Positions 45,507-58,800 of a stretch of DNA of 64,000 nt are shown here, piece after piece. The DNA comes from Zizania palustris (taxonomy: Eukaryota > Streptophyta > Magnoliopsida > Poales > Poaceae), in contig JAAALK010000547.1 of the NCBI GenBank assembly GCA_019279435.1, positions 186,001 through 250,000 of the forward strand. Direction: 5' to 3'. Every line of letters starts with the position of its first letter. Within the stretch, counting starts at the first letter, position 1. The translations under genes and the position numbers were made by a program. Below the pieces are notes generated by a model. It ran no database searches. It was given only the letters and a program-made list of their open reading frames with translations, and had not been told where the DNA came from.

Positions 45507-46775
45507 ATTTCTATTTCTTGTTTCTTTCCAATTATTTGCTTGAATCTGAGACATTAGATCAGCTTCGTTGATCGATATAGAGATGCAGATGGAGTGAAAG
45601 AGGGAGATGGAAGCTAGAATCAACGCAAAGCTAGATTTGTTGTTAGAGATGATGGATAAATGGATCATGGTGACGAAGTTTGAAGAGACTCAAAAGAGTT
45701 TACCTCCAGTTGATGAATAGCACGGGTGAATTGAGTTGCCGGAGAAGACGATGGCCATAGAAGGAGGAGGAGTGGTTGTCCCTAGCCACGATCCGATGAT
45801 GGAGAACACGGGCGAGTTGGAGTCGGCAGCCACATCGGTGACCCCTATCTCCAACAGCGACGACCAGTTTGTGCCTTGTGATCTAGGGTTCCTCGCCACC
45901 GCACAAGAGGAGCTCACATTGGCCGGCACGTTAATCTCCTCCTGTGTTGCATCGCCCCACAACTAAACCACTATGTGAAACCAAGGGTGGTTTTGGTCTA
46001 GATGATGAGTGACTGACAAGGATAAGCGTTTGAGCGGTTGAGTGGTTGAGAGTGGTTTGGGTGCATCGAGGGGTTCGGTGTAGAATTGAGGAGTGGTTGT
46101 CGAGGTTTCAGTGGTACGTAGCATTCTTGTTTTGGCTTGTCTTGGATGTGTAGGGTGGAGATGCTGACCGACTGTCGACGGCGAGTGATCAAGGGTCAAG
46201 CGGGGAGCTCGATGCCGGAGGATCAGGGAGGCCGAGCGAAGTTGGAGATCTCAAGAGTGCACGAAGAGACCGAGAAAGACTTGGACAGACGGTTGATTGC
46301 GACAGTGTGACGATCGGGTCTGCGAGAAGGAGGCCAGGGCAAGCATTCAGGCGACTCGAGGGGATCGAGAGAGAAAGTGGCTTGTTGGCGCTCGGAGTCG
46401 CAAAGCGGTGTCACGAGTCGAAGAGTTGAGAGGCTTTGTCAGTTTTTTGCTGAAAACCGTCGAAACATTAAATGTTTTTGTTAATTCAATAAATAGGAGT
46501 TTAGTGTTAGTTTGAATATTTCAGTTTGTTAGTGTATTCTTTTGGTATATTTTTAGAATGGGTCTATTATGAAAATATATTGAAAGTAGTGTCTCTTTGT
46601 AATGTTTCTTTTGAGTCAAATGGTGTAATTTTTAGAATATTCAATTCTGAAATTACCCAAGGGGTTTTGTGTAAAACAGTCTTCTAGAAGATGCCTACTT
46701 AAGGGATCTCATCCCCTAAAGTTGGCAGCACTTTTTAGACAGAATGCTTTATCCACAAAAATTGAGAAACACAGC
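45507..46775 (+). other. old retroelement debris: gag-like fragment and Sirevirus-like LTR start
   Basis: Around 45610-45720 a frame reads MEARINAKLDLLLEMMDKW, which resembles the start of some plant gag proteins, but it ends at 45720. From 45974, TGTGAAACCAAGGGTGGTTT and GATGAGTGACTGACAAG closely resemble the first 50 bases of the Sirevirus LTR at 4509, and GGTCAAGCGGGGAGCTCGATGCC at about 46193-46215 matches 4883-4905. The far end of this LTR was not recognised. Confidence 0.45.
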
Positions 46776-47674
46776 TGTTGTAGCAATTGTGTTAGCTACA
46801 GCACAGGTTTCGTGTGTATATATGGTGTGTAAAATGAACCTCGAAGGGTTCTCTAAGAAGGAGAAAAGATTTATACTGGTTCGTACCTCCCCAAAGGGAT
46901 AATAGCCCTACGTCCAGTTTGTGGTGGATTTGGCATAGTTTTCCTCAGTTGAATCTAATGGATCCGATGTATCTCATGGCCCTGGAGGAACTGAACTATT
47001 ACAAAGGATTGGCTCTGCTTTTATAGGCACGCAGGCCAAAGGAAAATACCTAAATGCCCTCTATAAGTCATAGGCTTTGTAGGGGCAAGAAGGGAAAAAG
47101 ACTAGTCTACTACACAAAGTGCTTTACAGCTTTACAGACGTGTCAGATAAACATTACTTCTGAACAGCTAAACGACATACTAGGGGCAGAGGGGCCCCCG
47201 ATATGACTTCTACACTGTAGAGAAGTACATATATTTTCCTGGTTCGAAGTAGCGGCTGGAGCTCTTCGGGCGGAGGCTGCGAGGAAGGCTTCGAAGGACT
47301 CTCTGAAGTGGGCTTCGAAGCGTGCTCCGAACTGAACTCCGAACTGGGCTCTCGAAGGTTTAGCTTCGAATTAGCTGAAGAGGGTCTGGAGACCGGCTCT
47401 GGGGAGCTCCGAAAGGAGCTCGGAGGTTAACTCTGAAGAAAGTCCGGAGACTAACTCTGAAGAGAACTTCAAACAGAGCTTGAAGACTTGGCTTCTGGCA
47501 GACTTCAGTGGGAGCCTGGAGGCTTCGTCCAGAGGGCTCCGAAAGGAGTCCGGAGGCTTGGAAATAACTTCGGCGGGTAGGAATTTGCTTCGACAGTGTC
47601 AGGCTCCAGGCCGAAGGCCTATAGAGGCTGACGTCATTTGGCCCCTGTTTAAGGGAAAACTTATTCTCCCAACA
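46776..47674 (-). mobile_element. solo LTR of the element E family (899 bp)
   Basis: The plus-strand start TGTTGTAGCAATTG and end TCTCCCAACA are the reverse complement of the E LTR ends. A perfect TSD ACAGC is at 46771-46775 and 47675-47679. It has the TGACGTCA palindrome (47629-47636) and a minus-strand TATAAAAG near 47024. Confidence 0.92.
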
Positions 47675-49510
47675 ACAGCATTTGGTAGAAATTTCTTGAT
47701 TCTCTACAGGAAGCTTTGACAAGAAACAGTGAATCGCATGGAATTTCCATGATCGGCTACAGGAACGAGCAAGAGAACTGTTCTGGGCGTAGGTAAGGAT
47801 TTTAGTCTAGATTCAATTTTTGAGTGCATTTTCTGATGAATCCAGTGTAGAACATGTGATAGATGCCTATGTAACTTATGTTGAGGAGTTTTTGAATGTT
47901 CCATTTTTGAAAGTTGCAAGTGATTTCTGCAATTCTTTCTTGATTATTTTGCTGATCAAAAGTGGTACCTCTCTATTCTGATTTGAGCTGATCTGTTTTC
48001 CCTGAATAGAGTTGAACCCCCTTTAGTGTTTGATAAAATGACTGATTCATATTTGTGGATATACTGAAGTTAAATATGTTCCTAATATGTGTTCTGAACC
48101 CACTTGAAGACATTTAATCCCTGGATTTGGACTAGTTGATGTGTTTTAATTGAATCTAGCAAATTAGACTCTGAATATTTTTTAAGGGTCCTGTTCAGAA
48201 ATCTGTTTTGAAGTCTAGGTTCTGTGAATTGCTTCTTGATTCACTTCTGATCTAATTACTTTCATTTAATACATGGTCCTTGAATGAATTGATTGAGAAT
48301 TGATTATGTTTAGTATTCTGAACAAATGAATACTGGTTCTTATAACTGTCTGAAAGTTCTGATTCTGTTAGATTTGAATTCTTGTTTTCATATTTGTGCC
48401 AAGGATCTATTTCATTAAGATTGAATGCTTAGTACAAGTTCATTCAGTTCATATTCAGTATTTGGAACCTGTTTGAAGTGTGTTATTCATTTAGTATGGT
48501 CTGATTAATGTGCTGTATTTGAGGTCTGGATTTTAGAACTCAAAAGTACCATGTCATAGTTGCTAAACAGCATGCTGTTTTGAGTTCAGAATTGTGAGAA
48601 TTGTTTCCTGATTCTATTCTGAATTTTTGATCTAGTCTGAAAACCACACTTGATCTGATACACAATTTGATAAATTCAGAATTGAGTTTGTGATCCATTG
48701 AATTCCAAGTTGAGTTATTACCTGTATTCAACATATGATTCGAATTCAGTAAAATGCTGGAACCTGAATTGTGTGTGCAAGTAATCTAGTCTGATTTGAC
48801 TTCCTATTTTGAAACTCAATTTTTAGAACTGAATCCTTGTGCTCTAATTTTTTTATCATTTATTGTGTGCCATACTATTATATGATGTTGTGATTTGGAT
48901 TTCTGAAATCTCTGTTTTGGATTGATCTGTAATCAGTGGATTGAACTCAAGTTGGATTAGAATTTTTATTATTCCAGTGTTGCTGTATTACACTGTTTTG
49001 AAACTGAAGTTGGGTCTAAAATTTGTCTGAAGCAGTTTGAACAGTTTTGAAATTAAAATTTGAATTCAGAACTGTTTTATTGTTCAGTTTCTGTTTTGCA
49101 ATAGTAATCTGCAATTTGAGTTCAGGTTTGCATTAATTTGGTTTCTGAATTTTCAGCCTTGCTTTCAGTTCATAATCATATTTGTATCTACTGTTTATCT
49201 TCAGAAAAGTAATTTCCATTATTGCTGTTTGCATACATCCTGATATAATGTACAAAATTCAGCTCTGTATTGTTTAGTTCTGCTCTGGTTAACATGAGTG
49301 TCTAGTGTCTGGGACACTGAATATTACTGTTGTTTGTTTCAGCTAATTTGTTCTGAATATCAGTATTCTGACATTTCTACTTTGTGTTTTCACATCTGAT
49401 TTATTGCTATATTTCAGAAGTTCACACGAAAGTTTCAGGGTATAGTTTTGAAATTGTCAATGTTATGTATCATGCAAATCTGAACTGATGTAGGATTGAA
49501 ATCTGAATTT
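47675..49510. other. T-rich non-coding stretch of unknown origin
   Basis: There is no meaningful ORF. The text is rich in TTCTGAA, CTGAATT and TTTGAATT words without a fixed period. A GTAAGG donor-like site at 47793 follows a purine-rich leader. It may be the leader or intron-like part of the same old element as 45974-46775, which the solo LTR split. The identity is not established. Confidence 0.35.
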
Positions 49511-50160
49511 TGAACTATTCGGTGCCAGGAACAAGGTTATAAAAGGTAAAACACTACAAGGTAGATGGATAAGCCAAACAACTCATCAATCTTGTCCTTC
49601 AGCTTCAAGGCCTTTATCTTCCATTCGGAGGGTTCATCGAGGCTTCGCATCGTTGCACCCTTCGGCTTGACGCCTCTACCTCCGAACGACTGCTCACCAA
49701 CTTCGGAGCTCTTCTTAGCCTTTGAAGTATTAATCTTTAAGTCCTGAAAATGGAGTAATTTCCCCCAACAGTAGCCCCTCGAATACGCCTCTCTATAGTT
49801 AACCTGTTTAGAAAGAAGGCAGTATACAGAAGGAATATTTCTATTTTTTGAGACTTAAAGGGGATTCGGACATGTTATCACTCACAGAGGACTTCGAATC
49901 CAAAGTGTTCGAACCTCCCCCTTCGGGTTCCTTATGCGATGGGAACACGTACTGGGAAGAGAACCGTTTTGGAGCGCAAAACGTCGTGAAGGACCGTTTA
50001 ATTATAGCCATTATGGTACAAGTAACCGTTACACACTGTAAAAGGTAACGGTCGATTTTTACGGCGGTTGCTCGCCGTTCCATTACTGGACCCACTTGCC
50101 AGCGATAGAAGCCGAACCTGCAGTGTGAAAGCAATCGAAGAGTAGCACCCGACGAGCGGT

Positions 50161-50168
50161 TATAAAAG
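50161..50168 (+). promoter_or_regulatory. TATA box of the antisense gene in element C
   Basis: TATAAAAG lies 99 bp before the ATG at 50260, almost the same spacing as in element A (98 bp minus the ATG offset), although the surrounding sequence has diverged. Confidence 0.55.
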
Positions 50169-50259
50169 GGAAAGACAAGGATTAACCGAGGCTTTTTACC
50201 GCTTCCAGTACTCATGATTCACTTTCCCCAATCCTTCAACCTCTTGAGCATCCGAGCGA

Positions 50260-53200
50260 ATGGCGAGAACTAGCCACACCGCTCCATCGGCAGCCAGTAC
50301 TCTTGCGCAGAGGCAGGCGTGGGCCGCCTCGGCAGCAGTGGTAATGGCGGGGACTTCGGGCAGCGCCTGGCCCAAGAATCCACGGGAGCTCCGTCCGCCT
50401 TCCAAGAAGAAGATCGCCCAAAGCTTCCTCATCGGTCAATCCGTGAGCACCGCCGAGTCCATTGAAGAGGCCGTGGATGGGAAACTGGGTGCCGGATTGA
50501 GGACTCGGGTCCCTAGACCGGAGTCAACTCCAAGGCCACGAAGCGGGGAGGTGGTGGTCTTCGAAGCATTTTTGAAGCAGGTTTGGGGCTTCCAGCCGTG
50601 GACTTCTTGGCGGAGGTACTAGACCTGTTCCACATAACCTTACCTCAACTGTCTCCCAACGCCATTGCACGCCTAGCCGTCTTCGAATGGGCGCTCCGGG
50701 CGGAGGGATGCGAAGGGCGCTCTGAAATCTTCGCCGCAACCACGAGGCCACATGCCAGCCGAAGCCATAGGATGGGCCTGGGGATTCTAAGGTGACCATA
50801 GCTTTCGATAGCGTCAATTTCCAACAGCGGAGGGAGCATGCCCTTTATTTCCCTACAAAGGCCATCAATGACAGATGGTACACAAATTGGATACTTCGGT
50901 GGTTTTACGCCGAAGTCGGAGAGGACTCCCCCCTCGCAGGTCCTCTCCAGGAGATTTGGTTCTGGAAGGAGGCGGAGATCTCCCCGAACCCTAGCCTGCT
51001 CTCGATGAGGCTAGGGCTGCTCACTTCGGTGGCTCACCGCATGAGTATGCGCGATCTGGCCGAAGAGTTTATCGCCCTTCGGATCCCTCCTCTCGGAGCT
51101 AACTGGCCGATCGTGTTCCAAGAGGCCTCAGAGGGAGATCTTCGAACCCTAGGTAAGGCTTCGTTTCCTGCAACATTGTATTAGATGAAGGAAATAATTG
51201 TACTTATGATACCATACTCTTTTATTTCAGCGACTCCTTTGGCGCTGGCTCCGGAGGACATAGCTCGAGCCACGGAACGAGTGCTCGGAGCCCCTTCGGT
51301 GGCTGAAAAACAAAAAAGGCTGGAGCTAGTAGGAAGCTGGGAGCGCTCCAACAGAGTGTGGGGAGCTCTTGGGATGGAGGCCCCTCTTCCTGACTTCACC
51401 TCGGCGAGAGCAGCCGCTCGAAAACGGAAGGTCGCTACTGAGCCGACCAAGAAAGCCAGCAAGTAGCCGTCCAAGAAGAAGAAAACAGTGAAGCCCCCTC
51501 GGCAGCTGGCTCCGACCTCGTCGGCTTCATCACTGGACGCCCGGAGCTTAGCCTCCGAAGAGCTGGAGGACTCCGATGCTCAGACTGCGGCGGCCTTCGA
51601 GAGCTACCTCCTGGCCGATGATGAAGACCTAGGGGAGGTTCCCCCTGCGCCCGTCATCGTACATGTGGAGTCGGGCTCCGCCACTCCCAACTCGCCCACA
51701 CCCGAGGCGGTTACGGCGGAAATCGCGGCCCCGACAGGAAATGCGGAGGAAAGGGCCTCGGGAGATGACTTCGCCGACATCCTTTAGATGTACGAGGTCC
51801 TGGAGGATCCAGCGATCCTACCCCACGAGGCTCCCGGAGGTACTTCCCGAAGCTCCCTTTTTTGACCAATACCTGCAAACTGTTTCTGGGAGTATGCTTA
51901 TTAACTTTGTTTTAACAAAATAGGTACCTCTAAGGGTATTGATGCCCCGACGGCGCCCGAAGTTCCTGCATCTTCGGAGGCCGCTGCTCGAGTGGACCCC
52001 CCTGTGCCTTCGGACGCTCCGAGCTTGATGGTGGAGAACACGCCCATCGGAGCGGAGTATGCGCCTGTCGGAGCGGAGGATGCGCCCGTCAGGACGGACT
52101 TGGCGACGGAGGTCGCCCCTGCAGTGGCAGCTCCGACCGTCGAGGTTGCCCCTGTTGCGCGGCTCTGGTCGAAGGGGTAGCTGCCGATGATCGGGGTATT
52201 CCTGCTTCGCCCTCCTTGCCTTCTTTCGTGCCGGGAAGAGGCAAGAGCATATCTAGCCTCGGCCTTCTTCCTGGCCATGCAGCAACCTCCGTCGACAATT
52301 CGGAGGATGAGGCCGCAGCAGATGACCTTCAAGCCTTATCTTGGCTTCCTCTGCTGGGTCCGTTCTTGGAGCATCGGGAGGGCCTCCGAAGACTCATGGA
52401 GCCCCTGGCAGAGAAAAGCCAGGATATCACCAATTCGGACTTGGTCTCCGTCTTGAGCGAGGCTAGGGCTCCGACACTCAACTCAGCTCTCCAAAGGGCT
52501 GCCCTTCAGGTATGAAAGAACATCATAGCTCATCCGCATTAGTGATCATAAACACTTTGGTACTTACTTGTTATTTTTGTAGCAATTTGTCCTTGCTAGA
52601 GCAGCAGCGACTTCCAATGAGGTCGAGGTTAATCGACTCAAAAGGAAGGTTACCACCCTCTAGACGGCCCTTAACGACTCTAACGAGAGATCCCTCTGGC
52701 TGGAGGAAGAAAACCTAGAGGAACGAAGGGCTAGGGCAGCGTCCGACGAAGCCCTCCGGATGGCGCGACAAGACAGCGACGCGCTTCGCTCCTCTGCCCA
52801 AGAGGTCGAGGCTGAGCGCGTCGTCCTTCGGGCGGAAGTTGAAAGGCTCCGCCAAGCAGCTGCTGCTTCGAGTGCACAGTTGGTGGAGCTCCAGGGGGCT
52901 CTCAATCAGGCAATGGCCCAGAAGAGCTCTTTAATGCTCTAGGTGGCCGAGGTATCTGCGACTACTGCAGGGCTGGAAGCAGCAGAGAAGAAGAACTCCA
53001 GCATGGCGGAACGTACCTTGGAGGCCCTTTAGGGTACCTTGGAGTACTTCGGCACTATGTGCCCTTCGTCTTCTGCTGCGACCCTCGAGCCCGTTGACCG
53101 GAAGCTGAAGAGGATCCAAGTGGCTTCGTCGCTGATGATGAACTCTGGCATTCGGTACGGAGAAATCTCCGGGCAGTGCGCCGGCATCGGGGTTCTTCGT

Positions 53201-53980
53201 CACCTCGAGTCTCTTCAGATCCCCCTCGGCTCAGTCGGGGGTTCGACCCCTGGAAGCTTCACGTCCGACGACTTGCTGCGGCCATCTTCGGATGTAGCCT
53301 TGGCCTGGGAAGCCTTCCGGTCAACCTGGAAGACGGACCACAAGGTCGCAGCTAAAGCTTGGATCGACGAAGCCCGCCGGCAGAAGCAGGCGCAAACAAG
53401 GCCACCACTTCCTGCCTCGCCCGCCCCTGTCATTCCTGCTCCACCAACCGACCCGTAGTTCTAGCTTTTTAGGGTTATTATGTGTACGAAGTCTTGTAAA
53501 GCCCTTTTTGTTAATGGAAAAGCTATAAACAAGAAACTTGTCTTGGGTGTTCTGTTCTTTTTTAGGTTTTGTCATGCCCTTCGAGCCCTAACCTCGAACT
53601 ATTGGAAATTACTGACGAGCTCCGAAAGGAATGGGCAAACCTTGAGGGCTTAAGGCCTTACCGCCGCTCTCGATTCTCTGTTCCTCACGGAGATGGAGGG
53701 GAGATAACCCTTGAAGTTTGCCAGGACGTTTTAGCTTATATCAAAGAGGAGGAGAAGGTGGAGGTATCCTCTTCTTCCGAACCTATGGACTGGTCCGACT
53801 CAGAGTACCGGGCGTCCGACTCAGAGTACCGGGCTGAAGACCTTGCGGAGGCTGACTCCAAAAGGCTCTTGACGTGGGCGGAGCTTCAAGAAGAGCAAAA
53901 GAAACTACGGGCCTCCAAGAAAAAGAGAAGCGCTCGAACGAAGAGGGCCAAGCCGATAGCTTCGAGCTCCGAAGGGCAGA
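50260..53980 (+). pseudogene. antisense multi-exon gene of Tat element C, 3' end cut by element D
   Basis: It starts MARTSHTAPSAASTLAQRQ. The conserved block LPQLSPNAIARLAVFEWALR is in a shifted frame (50583-50795), and the frame recovers in 50792-51150 with AINDRWYTNWILRWFYAEVG and MSMRDLAEEFIALR. GT-AG introns are at 51153-51230 and 52510-52582, at the same protein positions as introns 1 and 3 of the element A copy. The next parts are KRLELVGSWERSNRVWGALG, an acidic linker, a coiled coil (52600-53030, with TAG codons), SGIRYGEISGQ (53150) and the C-terminal exon RLLTWAELQEEQKKLRASKK. Element D interrupts it after SSSEGQ. Confidence 0.75.
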
Positions 53981-54474
53981 TGTTGGGGGAAAATATCTCA
54001 TCTTCGGGGTTATTGCCGCAACAGCATAAAAGCAGATAGTGGATTCGAAGGTTTCCAGACGTCCATCTTCGAAGATACCCTGAGTCAAGCTCGAAGTACG
54101 AAGATAGGCATTGGTTCGGAGTACATCTTCGAACTAAGGCTCTTCGAGATCTTTATTGCCAGCTAAGATGGAAGATTTATCTTTTATATTATTAGATTAG
54201 TCTTTTACCATTTTAGCCCTATCAAGGGTACCGAATAGTTTCCACTATGTCAGTTGTAATAGAGGGGTAAATAGGTCTTTTCCTTAATATTTGGGCCTAT
54301 AAATACCCCCCATTTCACCCTGTAATAGGGACCGAATACAAGTTATTCAATACACACATTCGAACTATTCTAAGTTATTATCCTTTCGGAGGCTTAGAAC
54401 AGTTCACTTCGCAAACACTTCGTTTGTTAGTTCTAATCTACAGAAAACTGTTAGCGTAATCTTTTACGCCAACA
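53981..54474 (+). repeat. 5' LTR of element D (494 bp)
   Basis: TGTTGGGGGAAAATATC to TTTACGCCAACA. TATAAATA at 54298-54305 is the probable core promoter. It is of the same family as the LTRs of A, the solo LTR at 35010 and the remnant at 49511. The primer site TGGCACCGTCTGTGGGGA follows at 54477-54494. Confidence 0.9.
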
Positions 54475-54535
54475 GTTGGCACCGTCTGTGGGGAACCTAG
54501 TCCAAAAAACTTCGTTCTCTACCAACTTTTACATC

Positions 54536-55828
54536 ATGCCTCCTAAGCGGAGCGCACCTCGCAATCCCGTTCGGAGGTCCTCTCGGATCTCCGGAGAGAT
54601 ACCATTTGACACGGTTGAAGTCGGAGGGCCTTCGACATTCCCTCCGCGAACTCCAGAAGGAGTTTCCATCCCTCGTACATACGAAGCTTCTCCGCCAACT
54701 CCTTCCATACTTCGACCACCCGGAGTCCCTTCTCCACCTTCCATCCCAATTCAAACTGATCCTACCAGTTCTCAAGACCCGGAAGATCCTTCCGGAGGAG
54801 ATGAAGCCAATCTTGGAGATATGTCCACTGAAATGGCCAACCTTCAAGCTGAAGTAGCAAGGTGGCGACAAGAAGCTGCGAACAGGCTTCGCTCTCAAGC
54901 CATCCCATCTATCCCAGAAGTGCCCGAAGACGACGAACCCGACTATCCCGAAGCCCCAGAGAACGCCTCCTTCGATAATGAATCTCCGCTGCATCCTAAG
55001 CTGCAGAAAGTTCGCTTTGATCTGAAGTTTAAGACTTCGAAGCTCTGTAAGTATGCTGGAGATGAAGATCCTAGAGAGTTTGTTCGTTCTTATGCCCTAG
55101 CAATTGAAGCTAGCGGAGGAGTTCGAGACACCATGGCAAAGTGCTTCCCCTTAGCTCTTCAAGGAGTGGCATTAAGGTGGTTCTGGTCCTTGAAGCCAGG
55201 ATCAATTAATTCATGGGGGCAGCTGAAGAAGAAGTTTATAAGCAATTTTCAAGGCACCTTCGTGCCTCCCATGTCAACAGGAAGCCTTTTCCAGGTGAAA
55301 CAGCTCCCCGGAGAGACATTGAGGCAATATTTCAAGCGCTTCGCTCATACGAAGTCGAAGATCCTGGGGTTGTCTGCATCTTCGGTAGTTGATGCAGCTC
55401 GGGAAGGCGTCACTCATCAAGGCCTTTTGGATAAGCTTCATCAGAAAAGCATCTCCTCGGTCTCTCAGTTGATGTCATACTTCGAGGAGTATGCGAGGTC
55501 GGAAGAGGGTTGGCTCCGAAGAACTGCCGCTACTTCATCCATATTGCAAGAAGTTAAAGTAGAAGCAAAAACTTCGGCACAGCCGCAAGAACCAGTCTTC
55601 GAAGTTCAACATGATCGGAGAAGAGGGCAAAATCACCCTCGTTCTGAAGTCATGAATATTGCACCCCCACAGAAGTTTACACAGAGAGCTCCACAGTCTT
55701 CGGGAACAAAGCCAGCGGCTGGAGGCCGCCAGGGAAAACGGCTGGCAAGGGCCAGACCCTTTTCTGCTGCATCCATGGAGAAAATCGAAGCCATGAAACT
55801 GATACTTGCAAGGCTATACTTACTCTAA
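54536..55828 (+). pseudogene. gag of Tat element D
   Basis: The start MPPKRSAPRNPVRRSSRIS lies 61 bp after the LTR. A Pro-rich N-terminus and a short coiled coil (TEMANLQAEVARWRQEAANR) precede the capsid-like region PLHPKLQKVRFDLKFKTSKL, DEDPREFVRSYALAIEAS, VKQLPGETLRQYFKRFAH and EEYARSEEGWLRR. A frame change lies just before the zinc knuckle, where the element A sequence C-X2-C-X4-H-X4-C has its second Cys replaced by Gly (CIHGENRSH). The shift gives a premature stop at 55828. Gag of D is the longest and best preserved in the window. Confidence 0.85.
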
Positions 55829-58800
55829 GAGGAGAGTATTTAGAAAGAACTTCGGGTCGAGGTACTATCGACCGAGTTCCAATTGCAGTGCGCCCAGAGC
55901 CGGTCCAGGCTGTGGCGCGGATAGAAAACTTTGATGCCGCAAGACACCCTCCAGTGGCCAATGTTATGCCACCTCCGAAGCAAGAGGAAGGGCAAGATCG
56001 AGGGAAAGAGAGTAGTTCTCCCCATCTCCGGAGGAGGTACCCTCGGAAGCATGTCAAAGAGACAGCGAAGAGACTACGTCAGGGAAGTAGGCCATATTGG
56101 GACTTCGTCGTCTGCAGCTGCAATGCCGGAGTGGTCTCATGTACCGATATCCTTTTCTGCGGAGGATGCAGCTGGCATTAAGTTCCCGCATGTAGACCCA
56201 CTTGTTATCACTACTGATATTGCAGGCACTGAAGTTCGAAGGGTATTGATTGACGGAGGTAGTTCGGCAGACATCATTTTTGTTCAAGCCTTCGATCAAC
56301 TATGCATCTCCAGGAAGCATCTCCTTCCAGCGGCTCGTCCATTGCAAGGCTTCGCAGGACCTCCGCTTGATGCACTTGGCCAAATAGGCCTGGAAGTTAC
56401 CTTCGGAGAAGGTTTATTGGCCTGAACTGAGGAAGTAATCTTTGATGTTGTAGATGCCCCGTATGCTTACAACGTCATCTTCGGAAGAGGCATGCTAAAC
56501 CAGTTCGGAGCTGTGGCGCATCACAATTATTTGTGCATGAAGATGCCCACACAAGCAGGAGTCCTTACTGTCTTCGGAGATCAAGCTATTGCTCGGAGAG
56601 CAGAATATGGTCATGGTCCCCCTCTTGATCCAAGACAAGTAAACAATGTACAAGATAACGATGAAATTTTTTCAGCCCCTTCCGAAGCTTCAAAGAAATC
56701 CTTTCCAAGACCAAGTCCTGAAGGGGAGATTGCAGCGAAGGTCATTGTTAAAGATGGTATAGAGTATACATTTCAATTTGGTAAAGATTTACATCCAGAA
56801 GTTGCAACCTCCTTGGAAAAGGTGGTAGAGAAGAATTTGGATGTCTTCGCTTGGTCTGATGAAGATATCACCGGAGTGGATCGGGATATCATTGAACATA
56901 GTTTACTTGTAAACCCGAAGGCCCGCCCTGTTCGGCAAGGACTCCGGAAAATGTCTGCAGAAAGAGCTGCTCTAGCGAAAGACGAAGTTGAGATATTATT
57001 GAAGGCTGGGATTATAAGAGAAGTTGCTCACACAGAATGGTTAGCCAACCCAGTCTTCGTCAGAAGAAGTCTTCCGTGAAGTGGCGCATGTGCATTGATT
57101 TCACATCCTTGAATAAGCATGCCCTCGTGACCCCTACCCCATGCCCCGAATTGATCAATTGGTCGACTCCACCGCAGGTTCGGAGTTATTAAGCTTCCTT
57201 GACGCGTATTCTGGTTATCATCAAATATGGTTGAAGCGCGAAGATGAGATCAAGACAAGCTTCGTAACTCCTTCGGGAGTCTTCTGTTATGTAAGAATGC
57301 CCTTCGCTTAAGAATGCCGGGGCTACTTTTTCGAGGTTAGTTGCTAAGGCTCTAGGTCATCAATTAGGTCGCAATGTGGAGGCCTATATGGATGATATTG
57401 TAATAAAGAGTGCTTTAAAGCACCAACATAGCCTAGACTTAGCAGAAACATTCAATAGCCTTCGGGCATGTGGGATCCATCTTAACCCCAAAAAATGTAT
57501 CTTCGGAGCTAAGGCTGGAAAATTGTTAGGGTATTTAGTTTCAAGCAGGGGGATTGAAGCTAGCCCTACTCAAATAACTGCGCTACAGAAGATGGCTCCT
57601 CCGGAAAATTTAAAGCAAGTGCAAAAGCTGACTGGGCGCCTGGCAGCACTTAGCAGGTTTTTATCAAGGTCTAGAGAGCTTGCCTATATTTAAAGCATTG
57701 AAGGGGTCCGAAGATTTTGCATGGACACCGGAGTGTTAGAAAGCTTCGAAGATATTAAAGAGTATCTCAGTAATCTTGCTACACTCACGGTGCCTACTGC
57801 GGACGAAACCCTACTCCTTTACCTTGCAGCTACAGGTTCTGCTGTCACTGCAGTCCTTGTCAGAGAAGGGATTTCAATGGGAAGTTGGTCCAAAATCCTG
57901 TTTATTTTGTATCCGAAGCATTATCAGGAGCGAAGACAAGATACTCCGAACTTGAGAAGTTCATTTATGCTCTGATAATGGCTTCGAGGAAATTAAGACA
58001 TTATTTTTGGCACACGATGTAATTGTACCAACTTCGTATCCTTTAGGAGATATGCTTCGAAGTAAGGATTCCACTGGAAGGATTGGGAAGTGGGCAGTTG
58101 AGCTAGCACCCTTCGGCATATCTTTCCTCGCAAGGACAGCAATCAAATCGCAAGTCTTAGCAGATTTTGTAGCAGAATGGACTCCGCCTGCAAATTTGGT
58201 TCCGGAGAAGTCAAGTGACGAGTTTGTACTGTTTATTCCGATGGGGCTTTCCAAGCATCCGGAGCAGGCATTGGAGCAGTATTAATTTCACCTTCAGGCA
58301 AAGAGCAATGTACTCCGCAAGACTCAACTTTAAGTCTACCAATAATAGCGGAGTATGAAGGAATTTTATTGGACTCCGAAAAGCACGTGCTCTAGGGGCT
58401 ACAAGAATTATTATAAAGACAGATTCTCAGATAGTAGCAGGCACGTAGATAAAAGTTTCCAGGTTCGGCATCCACATTGCAAAGTACTTAGAAGAAATCC
58501 GTAAAATCGAAGCACACTTCAAGGGTATTTCCATTCGGAGTATACCAAGAGCAGAAAATTGCAAGCGGACATCTTAGCAAAAGCTGCAGCCGGAGCTGTG
58601 GATGTACCAGAAGAAGCTTTCTATGAGGATCTCAGTATACCTTCGGTGCCACAAATTCCCTCTGCAGAGATTCTTTGCATTCCTAGTACGGATTGGAGAA
58701 ATTCAATCATGGAACTTTTACAGGGAGGAACAAATTTGCCCGAAGAGCCACAACTGTCAAGATTAAAGCTTAGAGCTAGAAATTATCAAATAATCAACGG

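Larger units (their letters stand above)
49511..53980 (-). mobile_element. Tat-type element C, truncated left and interrupted by element D
   Basis: A partial 3' LTR (49511-49770, ending CCCCCAACAGTAGCCCCTC like element A) is followed by the antisense gene on the plus strand. The gene stops at 53980, where the 5' LTR of element D begins. The gag-pol of C should lie right of D, outside the window. The left part of its LTR (about 240 bp) is missing. Confidence 0.8.

Noticed and set aside
49861..50048. ORF starting MRLKGDSDMLSLTEDF upstream of the antisense gene of C
   Set aside because: It lies in the non-coding region between LTR and TATA box and has no counterpart in A.
54497..54994. 165-codon minus-strand frame opposite gag of element D
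   Set aside because: It lies wholly within the well-supported gag frame and shows no motif; an effect of codon bias.
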